Assembly (NCBI RefSeq): GCF_947172395.1
Contig: NC_069108.1
Coordinates: forward strand, 3,263,501 to 3,327,500
Source of the DNA: Bicyclus anynana
Taxonomy: Eukaryota > Arthropoda > Insecta > Lepidoptera > Nymphalidae
Direction: 5' to 3'
DNA: 64,000 nucleotides
This document shows, piece by piece, positions 43,905 to 53,600 of the stretch. The notes beneath the pieces were generated by a model. The model saw nothing but the letters and a program-made list of their open reading frames with translations, did no database searches and was not told the origin of the DNA. How positions within the stretch are numbered: position 1 is the stretch's first letter; the number at the start of each line of letters is the position of its first letter. The position numbers and the translations under genes are program-made.

Positions 43905-44580
43905 TAATACTGTCTGTGGTTTCAAAACCCGGGTTAGCTGCCAATGTGATATGGACTAATGTGTCCACTCACACAAGGAACGGAATGTGGAATAGACGGG
44001 ATTCTCACATTTGGGCTCACAATAATCCATTTGCGATACAGCAGACCGGGCATCAAGCACGTTGGTCTGTGCACGTTTGGGCCGGTATTTTTAAAAACCA
44101 AATTATAGGACCTCTCTTTTTACCAGAGCGATTAAACGGAACACTGTATCACGAATTCCTCCAAACGAAGATACAGAAATTTGTATAAGAGATGATGTTG
44201 GCTCTATTGCGGAATACGTGGTATCAACATGATGGTGCTCCACCACATGTGGTATTTCCTGTGCGGAAATGGCTAACTGACGCTTTTGGTGAAAGCTGGA
44301 TTAGAAGACTTGGTCCTCAAGTCTAGGCACCACAGTCACCGGACACCCTTTAACTTTTTTCTTCTTTGTTGAAGACAAAGTGTTCGCAAGTGAGTGCCTT
44401 ACTGCAGACGCAATACGAGTGAGGATTTTAAATGCATTTACAAAGTAAGGAGTGTTCTCGAGATACAACTTTAAGCAACGGCTCCACGCTGAAACACTGC
44501 GTCGCGCTCGGATCTGCGACCCAGTGGGTGGCGGTCATTTCAAGCCCTATCCTATCAGACAATCTGAAGTAAGTTAACTA
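43905..44580 (+). pseudogene. DD41D-like transposase remnant
   Basis: The frames show ARWSVHVWAGIFKNQIIGPL, PERLNGTLYHEFLQTKIQ, WYQHDGAPPHVVFPVRKWL and WIRRLGPQV followed by a stop and APQSPD. This parallels the open transposase at 12986-14050 block by block, but it is diverged, has stops, and lost the N-terminus. It is an older, different member of the same family. Confidence 0.75.
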
Positions 44581-44603
44581 CCTAATAGAATAAGTCCAAA
44601 AGC

Positions 44604-44781
44604 CTCAATAGCTCAACGGTAAGAGCGGTCGGGCTCATCATCGAGGGGTGGTGGTCCGATCCCCGCCCCGTTGGTCTATTGTCATACCCACTCCTAGCAG
44701 TCTTTCCCGACTAGTTGGAGGGGAATGGGAATTTTGGTCATATTATAAAAGATATGGCAAATATTCTTTAAAAAAAAAAGT
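44604..44781 (+). repeat. SINE-B copy 2
   Basis: Begins GCCTCAATAGCTCAACGG, has GGTGGTCCGATCC near the B box, and the body contains CTAGTTGGAGGGGAATGG. It ends in an A tract at 44770-44781. Plus orientation. It is about 90% alike to the copy at 7363-7558 by eye. Confidence 0.88.
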
Positions 44782-44789
44782 CAAGAAAA

Positions 44790-45470
44790 TATATACCTAT
44801 TAAATAGGTAGTGTAGTCAGCTGATTTGTTACGATGCATACTGTTATAAGTGTTCTTAGCACCCCTTCCTGCTGACATTTCGCCAATTAAGCTTTTTCCT
44901 CACCAACAAGTATTTCGTCCGCCTGACCAGCCCTCAGTCTCATCCCGCTTCCATACCCGACGGTTGCTTAAAACATAATTCGTGTATCGTTTTTTTTTTT
45001 TAAAAAGACAACCCAGGCACCTGTACCGCACAGAACGTACCAGCGTAGTAGAATGCGGAGCGTTGTTATCTCTATTATTATTATTATTGCGTGCTCAAAA
45101 TTTTCAATATCTGAATTTTCTAATTTCCGATGTCATTGGTATTTATAGCATCGTTGTGGGAACTAAATTTACAAGTTACACGCAGTATTTTTTTTTACGT
45201 TTTGGAATGAAGAAACGTCGCATGTGGCGTCTAAGCAGGCCTCGGTCGTTATTATCACCAATCAAGCTCAATTTTTCACCGGAAGAGTAAGTTTTTTTAT
45301 GAGTAAAAACAAACAAATATATCATCAATACATTACGATCAATACAAGCTTTTTAAAATTTTTGGCTATATGTCCGTGCAACACTGTAACACTGGAACGA
45401 CTTTTTAGTCCCGGCCCACGACATGTACGTATGTATCCTTTGAGGAGCGTAATAGAAATGTAATAAATGA
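44790..45470. other. Unassigned; weak hAT-like C-terminus
   Basis: A frame near 45350-45420 reads FLAICPCNTVTLERLFS, faintly like the hAT motif before ERLFS. Nothing else supports it. Confidence 0.25.
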
Positions 45471-45477
45471 GAGGTAT

Positions 45478-45655
45478 GATAGAAAAACGGTGAAGGAAAA
45501 ACATCGTGAGGAAACCTGCATACCAGAGAATTTCCTTAATTCTCTGCGTGTGTGAAGTCTGCCAATCCACATTGGGCCAGCGTGGTGCGTAACTTCTCTC
45601 ATACTGAGAGGAGATTCGTGCTCAGCAGTGAGCCGAATATGGGTTGATAACGACG
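45478..45655 (+). repeat. SINE-C copy, 5' truncated
   Basis: Contains ACATCGTGAGGAAACCTGCA, TTAATTCTCTGCGTGTGTG, GGCCAGCGTGGTG and GTGAGCCGAATATGGGTTG, the body and end of the SINE seen whole at 53051-53348. The tRNA-like head is missing. Confidence 0.85.
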
Positions 45656-45689
45656 ACTCTATTCTTGTATTTGTCCCTCTCATTCTAAA

Positions 45690-46720
45690 AAAGAAAAATC
45701 TCTGGACACGTTCTTGAAATGGGTCCAAAAAGAAGACATTGTGCTAGATGCTACGAAAAGCTAACTGACATTGGCAGAAGCAATAGCAAAGAAGTAAAAA
45801 GAAGTCCGTAGAAAATAAGGATGCAGCAAAAGTCTGGAGGTTCTTTGACGCCTTGGGTATTGGTCGGGAGCGTAGAACATCATTTTCTTCGAATCTTGAC
45901 ATAGAAGCACTAAATAGTCAATAGGCCCACTCCTTTTTGAAACGCCATAAATCTCTTCTGTCTCATAGAGTGGCTAGGAATATTACTCATGGCCGAGCAG
46001 AGGTAAATGAAACTATAGTCAACGAATTTTTTCGTCAACTTCGAAAAGGAGACTGAAGGCGAACCAGATACAAATATCTGGAATTATGATGAAACTTGCC
46101 TAGTTGACGACCCTGTAAAAGTTTTGGTAAAGCGTGGGACCAAATATCCTGAGATTACAAGAAAGTCATCGAAAGCGTCGACATCAATAATGATATGTGG
46201 TAGTGCAACAGAAATGGCACCTGTCTACGTTGTTTACAAAGCCGAAAACATGTGGGAGACTTGGACTGAGAACGGGCCCAAAGAAGCTCGTTACAACCGT
46301 ACCAAATCGGGCTGGTTTGATGCTCAGTGCTTCAAAGATTGGTTTCATTTTACTATGTTGCCAGTTTAAAAAAAACAAACCGGTAAAAAAGTATTAGTGG
46401 GCGACAATCTCAGTTCTCATATTATTCTAGAAGTCATGGCTAACCGCGAAGCAAATAACATTGCATTTATTTGCCTTCCTCCGAATACAACGCACTTACT
46501 GCACTTTCGCCCTATGAAAATTGCGTGGAGAAACGCACAGAATTTTTTTTTTTCGTGTTGAGTAAGTGCCGATGGCTCCATGTGGGACCACTACGGCGTC
46601 ACCGGGGGGTTTGGGCGAGCGCAGAAGCATCGCCCGATGAGATGATGAGATAATGACCCTTTAGATGTTGCATACTTTCGCCCTATGAAAATTGCGCGGA
46701 GAAACACATGGAAATAGTTG
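45690..46720 (+). pseudogene. pogo/Tigger-like (DDE_1) transposase, broken
   Basis: The frames give EDIVLDATKS, VWRFFDALGIGRERRTSF, DETCLVDDPVKVLVKRGTKY (first D), ENMWETWTENGPKEARYNR, SGWFDAQCFKDWF, VGDNLSSHI (second D) and CLPPNTTHLLHFRPMKIAWRN. All are DDE_1 landmarks. There are stops and shifts, and a LINE fragment is inserted at about 46525-46660, flanked by copies of CTTTCGCCCTATGAAAATTG. Confidence 0.8.
46525..46660 (-). repeat. Jockey-like LINE 3' fragment inserted in the pogo remnant
   Basis: After a T tract (46527-46550 region) the sequence ACCACTACGGCGTCACCGGG and GGGCGAGCGCAGAAGCATCG is the reverse complement of 60830-60900, the 3' UTR of the LINE at 59544-60926. The flanks repeat ACTTTCGCCCTATGAAAATT (46482 and 46672), a long duplication as expected for LINE insertion, though the left copy has lost some bases. 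Confidence 0.85.
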
Positions 46721-46729
46721 TTAATATAA

Positions 46730-47330
46730 TAGCATGTTTGCTTGATAACTTTATTTCAAAAATATTATCGCTACCAACATCTGATTATTATTTAGTTTAA
46801 GTTGTACTTAATATAAAACTTTGAAGGCTGATTAAAAATAACGTTAGATTATAAATATTGCCAAAGACTTAAATATTACTTAATTATCATTCTTCAATGG
46901 CAAAATGTTCGACGACGTACCAAAACGACGAAGTAACATTTCAGTTCAGGGCCAATTCACCATATGCGGAATTACTCGTGTATGCGACCTCACAAAATTT
47001 AATTATGTCATTGGTCACCTGGACAATGAATACTCCAAAGAGGTAAAAGACAATAAATAATCCGTCTGGTTCATATGTTATTGTGTATTACATATGAAAT
47101 TGGCGTTTTCTTGTCCGTAGACATCGATCTTAAATACTTATCTCCTCTTTGATTAAGACGTTGAACGCGTCGGTCACGTCGTCGCATGGATGAGAGTTTG
47201 TGGACTTTGAGATAAGTCAACAAGACTTGGAAGATATTGATAACATCGAAGTAAATTGGTTGAACGACAATTTTGAAATCCATTCAGAAGATAAACCAGA
47301 ATCTACCCAGGAATCGACAACAATTTACAA
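46730..47330. other. Unassigned, with a short acidic frame
   Basis: A frame at about 47190-47332 (QDLEDIDNIEVNWLNDNFEI, then a stop) could be the acidic C-terminus of a transposase, but no start or partner is visible. Confidence 0.3.
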
Positions 47331-48610
47331 ATAATACTCTTATTTTCTCACGACAATACTTCCTAGACTAACAAAAATCCTTGACGATTGCATATATTTA
47401 AGATTAGTAATTTCAACAATTCCAATTCTTGAACTGTTAAAATTATTTACTTAAATTGACAATTTTAGTTTTTATCAATTTATAAATCAACAAAAAATAA
47501 TAACTAAACTTTCTCAATACAAGACTTCTCAAGACAAGAAATTATTTTTTGTTGCTTGAACTAAAAAGAAACCTTAAAGTTTGCAAAATGAGGCTATTGC
47601 ACTAGTCCCATTAAACCAGAGAAATTTTAGATTATTCCATTTTAGGTCAGTAATGTCAACAATTAAATTTCTTAATTTGTTGAAATTATTTACCTAAACC
47701 GACAATTTCAGCTTGTTATCTACAAAGAAACCGACGACAAGTCCAAACCTTTACAAATAATATTTTAACTTTTTCAAGACTAAACTTTCTAGAGCTAGAA
47801 GAAATGTTTTTGGAGTTCGCAGAATGTGACTATGTGCACTTGTCACATTAACCCAGATAAATTTTAATTTAGTACATTTTAGGTAAGCAATTTCAACAAT
47901 TCCAATTCTTGAACTGTTGAAATTATTCACATGAAAATTTCAGTTTTTATCTATTTGAAAATCAACAACAAATAATACCTAAACTTTCTCAAGACAAGAC
48001 TTCGTAAACCAAAAAGAAACCTTCATGAAGTTTTCAGAATGAGCTGAGCGCATTAACCCAGAGGAAATTTAGATTAGTGCACTTTAGGTTAGTAATTTCA
48101 ACAATTAAATTTCTTAATTTGTTGAAATTATTTACCTAAACTGACAATTTCAGCTTGTTATCTACCTAGGCATCAACAACAAATTCAACACCTTTACAAA
48201 TCATATCTTAACTTCCTCAAGAGAAAACTTCCTAGACCTAGAAGAAACCTTCAAGTCGGCAGAATGTGGCTATTGCGTTAACCCAGATAAATTTTAGTTT
48301 AGTACATTTTTGGTAAGTAATTTCAACAATTTCGAATTCTGTTGGGTCTATTTGGTCTGTTTCGAAGACTGTTGAAATTATTCACCTGAAAATTTCAGTT
48401 TTTATCTATTTGAAAATCAACAACAAATAATACCTAAATCAACAACAAATAATACCTAAACTTTCGCAGGACAAGACTTCCTAAACCAAAAAGAAACCTT
48501 CTTGAAGTTTGCAGAACGAGGCTATTGCACTGGGCGCATTAACCCAGAGAAAATTAAGATTAGTGCATTTTAGGTTAGTAATCTTCTTGAAATTTGCAGT
48601 ATGTGGTTTT
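47330..48610. repeat. Degenerate tandem array, about six 205-261 bp units
   Basis: Landmarks TTTAGGTNAGTAATTTCAAC recur at about 47396, 47641, 47878, 48083, 48307 and 48569. Each unit also carries a CATTAACCCAGA word, a GCAGAATG(A/T)GG word and an ACTTCCTAGAC-like word. Units are diverged. No coding frame. SINE-A copy 2 follows directly. Confidence 0.85.
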
Positions 48611-48974
48611 TTTTTTCTTTACAAGTTAGCCCTTGATTACAATCTCACCTGATGGTAAGTGATTATGCAATCTAAGATGGAAGCGGGCTAACTAACAAGT
48701 TAGCCCGAATCGAATTATAGAATAGTGAATTTTCATCCTCCTAACAAGGAGGATGAAAATTCACACCTTTTTCGGTTTCTACACCACATCGTACCGGAAC
48801 GCTAAATCGCTTGGCGGTACGTCTTTGACGGTAGGGTGGTAACTAGCCACGGCCGAAGCCTCCCACCAGCCAGACCTGGACCAATTAAGAAAACCTCAAA
48901 CGGCCCAGCCGGGGATCGAACCCAGGACCTCGGTCTTGTAAGTTCACTGCGCATACCACTACGCCATGGAGGCC
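48607..48974 (-). repeat. SINE-A copy 2 with internal inverted duplication
   Basis: Minus orientation: head with GATCGAACCCAGGACC (B box complement) near 48913, body CGCTAAATCGCTTGGCGG, end TTTACAAGTTAGCCC. Inside it, 48725-48742 and 48747-48764 are perfect inverted 18-mers around AACA, and CGGGCTAACT/AGTTAGCCCG forms another at 48687-48708. The other SINE-A copies lack these, so they arose in this copy. Confidence 0.9.
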
Positions 48975-49021
48975 GTCAAAATAATGATTTGAACAATTCC
49001 AATTCATAAATTAAAAATAGT

Positions 49022-49207
49022 ATTTTTATATTAATTGATTATGAAACACGGCTAAAACTCTCGTGATATTAGGTCGGAGTATGCCCGACTAGTTTCGAAC
49101 CCTTACGGGGCCCTTAGTCATGAGCTGCATCGCGGCACGATCCAAACTGCACGGGCATACTCCGACGTAATATCACGTGAGTTTTAGCCGTGTTTCATAA
49201 TCTATTA
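49022..49207. mobile_element. Fold-back MITE (family M1)
   Basis: Terminal inverted repeats of about 50 bp: GATTATGAAACACGGCTAAA on the left mirrors TTTAGCCGTGTTTCATAATC on the right, and CGGAGTATGCCCG recurs inverted. The centre has CGGGGCCCTTAGTCATGAGC. Partial copies lie at 51625-51700 and 61195-61400. Confidence 0.88.
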
Positions 49208-49600
49208 ATATGAATAACATTCACGATAGTTTAAATTCTAAAATAGTCTTTTTATTTCAATTTCTTTTTATTTAAATTGAGAAGTTTGGGGATCTTTTAA
49301 AAATAAAAATTAAATTCTTATACTTTTTTTTGTTTTTCATTGTTTTTAAATATTTTCATTGAATTTCAAAAAATCTCTCTAAGCAATAAAATTAACATTG
49401 TAAATTTTATTCCTTATTTATTTACAATCTATGTTTACAAGGTTAATTTTATTATAACATATAACAACATAACCGTTTCATAAATTAAATTTTGGATATT
49501 AAACATTGGTTTATTAAGAGTTGCCGAATTACATAACTAATTCAATAAATTATATATACATGAGAGATCACATCTAAATAATTGAGATCACATCTAGACC

Positions 49601-50224
49601 ACAGGGAGGTCACCTTTATACAACTAGACTTCGGCTAATGAAAGAGAGACTGAAATAGACCAGCAAAGGAGATGGTCCAAAATTGTATGGAGCCCAGGAT
49701 CAGTCATTGTACCCTGGCGGAAATAATAGAAAATGTTTTTTTTAAACTATTTTTGGTTATACAAATCTACGAATTTAATTCTTTCGAAATAATATTAATT
49801 TTCTCCCAAGAAATTCAACACTAATAATGGCGGATTGATGACGTTTTCAATGCAGTAGTCGATTTGACGTTTGCTGTCAATTGTCATGTCATAGTTGCTT
49901 TAAGGGCGCCATCTTGGTTTATGTCAAAAACTTGGGTTTTAATTTTATTTATTTCTTTTTATTTAGTTTGATTTATTAACTTATTTAGATTTAAAAAAAA
50001 TCCTTGTATTTTTTACCTTGGACCATCTCCTTTAAAACAAAATGGAGGGCGTTCTCAAAACAATAGTGCAAATATTTAAATAACTCAAATTTGACAATAG
50101 AATTTTTTTTTTCAATACATAGTAATTTTTTACAAATACGTTTTTTTAAATAAAAATTATTTCTTTGAATTTTCCGGGCGATTTCAGTCTCTACTTTCAT
50201 TAGCCAAACTAACCAAATGGGTAA
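49601..50224. mobile_element. Fold-back element of 624 bp, 12-bp flanking repeat
   Basis: CACATCTAGACC lies on both sides (49589-49600 and 50225-50236). Near the ends, GGCTAATGAAAG followed by AGAGACTGAAAT (left, about 49633) is inverted on the right (about 50180-50210), and GGAGATGGTCCAA (49670) is inverted at 50020. No clean terminal repeat starts at the boundary, so the superfamily is unclear. Confidence 0.6.
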
Positions 50225-50252
50225 CACATCTAGACCTTTGAAAAGCCACATA

Positions 50253-50625
50253 TACAGGGTGCTCGGCAGTATTTCCTATAACTTCAAGGTGTTGACGAGT
50301 CCACTCAGAGGAATCGAACTGCACAACTAATATTTTTTTTAACTAAAAATTTTTTTTTTTTTATGTTTTCATATTAAGTACTTCAAATAATTTCGACTAT
50401 CCATGTACACACACACACCTTTATCATCCTTACATTTTAAAACACGTAAAACTTGTCTACGTCATAATTATAAGGATGTGTATAAGGGACAGAATTTATG
50501 ATCTATTTACAAAATAAATATTTTTTACTTTAAAAATATCCATTTTAGAACATAGACATTTATACTTAATTTTCCCCATATAACCCTATTATAGAGTTAT
50601 GGGAATAACTCCCGAGCACTCTGTA
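50253..50625. mobile_element. Mariner-type MITE (family M2), 373 bp
   Basis: The ends are TACAGGGTGCTCGGCAGT and, inverted, TACAGAGTGCTCGGGAGT. TA dinucleotides flank both ends (50251-50252, 50626-50627). A second, 5'-truncated copy lies at 51838-51993. Its right end is 20 bp from the stop codon of the zinc-finger gene. Confidence 0.85.
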
Positions 50626-50644
50626 TATGCTAATTATAGGTCAT

Positions 50645-53600
50645 TCATATTATTTGAAATTCAGGGTGATGCTTCTTAATGTGACCTTTCAAACTACAAT
50701 TCTGTACGAAGGCCTGACCGCACACTTTGCACACATAACGTCTATCATTATCATGTATCCGCATATGTTCTATAAGGGTTCTCTTCCTAGCGTAGGACTT
50801 CTTGCACACCACACACTCGTGTATCCGTTCACCGTTGTGTTTAATCATATGGACCTTCAACGATGCTTTGGTGAAACATCTATACGAACACATTTCACAC
50901 TGATAGTCTCTCTCTTCCAAATGGGACCTCTTCATGTGCATTGCCACCCTGGTTTTTCTACTGAAGATTCGGTCACAGACGTTGCATTTATATTCTAGTT
51001 TGGCAACACCGTGGACCGTCTCCATATGCTTCTGCCGTTGGAAGTATTCGTTGAAGCGCTCCTCGCACTTCAAACACTTGTGCCTTTTGACCATTTTGTG
51101 GACATTGGTTACGTGATATTTCAGTTTTAATGCGGTTGTGAAGATTTTTTTTACAGATTTCACACAGATAACTGCCCTGTATGTGCTGTTGGGAATGCTT
51201 TTTCAAACGGCTCTTCGTTGCAAACCCTGTGCCACACTCGTTGCAGACATCATTCCTGAAATGCACATTCATATGTCGGTCCATAGCTCCGAAGGTCTCA
51301 AAAATGCATTTACACAATTGACATTCAAAGACTTTTGTGCTCAGTTTAAAGGGAATGACTCTGTCTGGATAATCCTGCATTTCTTTGTTGTGTTTCTTGA
51401 CTAGATGTGATTTTAGTTCCGCCAAACTGGGGATTTCTTCGTTGCATATTGTACATTTTAGATCTGTGACGTCCACATAGACTATAAAAGCTTCTGCTCC
51501 TTGTGTGTTTAGCACAGTTCTGAGTTCATTCTTTGTATGGTTTTGTTGATGTATCTGCAAGATAGAATTACTTTTTAAGAATTTTAACTATGATGATGAA
51601 ATTATGATGATGATAATATTTGAATATAAACACAGCTAAAACATACGTGTTATTGTCGCAGATATGCTTAAATAGTTTTGAACCCTTACAGGACCGTTAG
51701 TCAGTTCTCTTTCTACAATTGCAAACTCTTCGAAAACTAGACAAATTTATGGGAATGACAGATCTTGATAACGTGACCTGTTGATAGCAAATGTCATTCC
51801 CATCGTGATGTTTGGAAGTTGTGAAGTTCGGCTTGGTCATATAAGGATGAGATATAAGGGACACAATTTTAAGATCTATTTACAAAAGAAATATTTTTTA
51901 CTTCGAAAATATTTACTTTAAAACACATGTCCCATGAACATTTTTAGTTAATTTCCTTAGAGTTATGGGAAATACTCCTGAGCACCCTGTATATGACAAA
52001 ATGGAACAGATAATTCCAACGTACCCTCATTTTGCATATATCCTGGAATGACACAGAGCAATAGAAACAACAGTACCATACTTGAGTTTGAATTACGTCA
52101 CATTGGAGTTCTCAATGAGTGTACTGTTGTGAATGTACGCCAACTTCTCCAATCTGTTGTTCCTTTTCAATTGGCAAGAAGTGGGAAGTACTTTGGGGTC
52201 CTTTGGTTCCACATTGTCTGCAGACAAAACACAAAATCTTCAGTAACTTTTTTATTATTTTTTTTAATTCTTTACAAGTTTTTTTTTTATTGAGAAATAA
52301 TACAATAAGGAACTTAGGCTAACTTATAATAATAACTATAGAAATCATACCCACGTTTACAAGTTAGCCCTTGACTTCAAACTCACTTGACAATAAGTGG
52401 GCTAACATGTTAGGAGAAGTTTGAAAACTTTCGGTTTCTACACGACATCGTTAAATCGCTTGCTGACACGTCATTGTTGGTAGGTAGCTAGCCACGACCG
52501 AAACCTACTAGGCTTAGGTTGTCGCTGTACGGCGGATGGTCAAATAATTCTGTTTTTTTGCTATAAAAACACTCTAGTACTAAATCGATTTTCATGAAAA
52601 TGAAATGGTAAAAAACTGGAAGTGGAAAGAACACTTTCAAATATTTAATACTTTATAAAATTGTTTTATAAATGAGGCAACAAACAAAATGAAAAAACAT
52701 ACACATCAAATTGAGAACCTCTAATTTATATTATTAGAATCATTTTTAAAAACTTTTTAAACAATTTTTATGTGAACTACAATAATTGAATAATAAGTTT
52801 ATCTTTATGCGGATGAAATCACAGGGTTATACTGAAAAATGCTTACCAGCTTCTTCAATCTCTGACAAGGAGTCGTCATCAAAGTTCCTGTCCTTATCTG
52901 TATAGTTTGACTCTGTTGGTTCAATTTTAATGTTCACCTCCAGCACTGATGACGTATGTTCTAAAATATAAATGAAAATAACATTTAAAATGATCTATTT
53001 TTTGAAAAATTAATTTATTATCTTCTTAATAAATATATAAAAAATAAAAAGAGCCGTGATGGCCCAGTGGATATGACCTCTGCCTCCGATTTCAAAGGGT
53101 GTGGGTACAAATCCGGTCCGGTGCATGCACCTCCAACTTTTCAGTTGTGTGCATTTTAAGAAATTAAATAACACGTGTTAAAACATCGTGAGGAAACCTG
53201 CATACCAGAGAATTATCTTAATTCTCTGTGTGTGTGAAGTCTGCCAATCCCCATTGGGCCAACGTGGTGGACTATTGGCCTAACCACTCTCATTCTGAAA
53301 GGAGACTCGAGCTCAACAGTGAGCCGAATATGGGTTGATGACAACGAAATAAATATAATCTATATTATTTTAGGCTATATTTCATCCCTGTATTCCCACA
53401 GGAATGCAAACTAGAGGGTGAAGAGGGTAAAGGAGTTGAAGATGCTATATAATAATAACAATAACTGTCCGTAGTTATGTTAAGTTTATATGTGTCTATT
53501 AATTGATGATATTACTGTTCCACATGACGATAATTTGGTTAAAGCCGAAAAGGGCAAATCGGACCTTGCTCACGAGATTACCACCATGTGGAATGTTTAG

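Noticed and set aside
50627..51404. Plus-strand open frames
   Set aside because: Antisense shadows of the nine-finger exon; they have no motifs.
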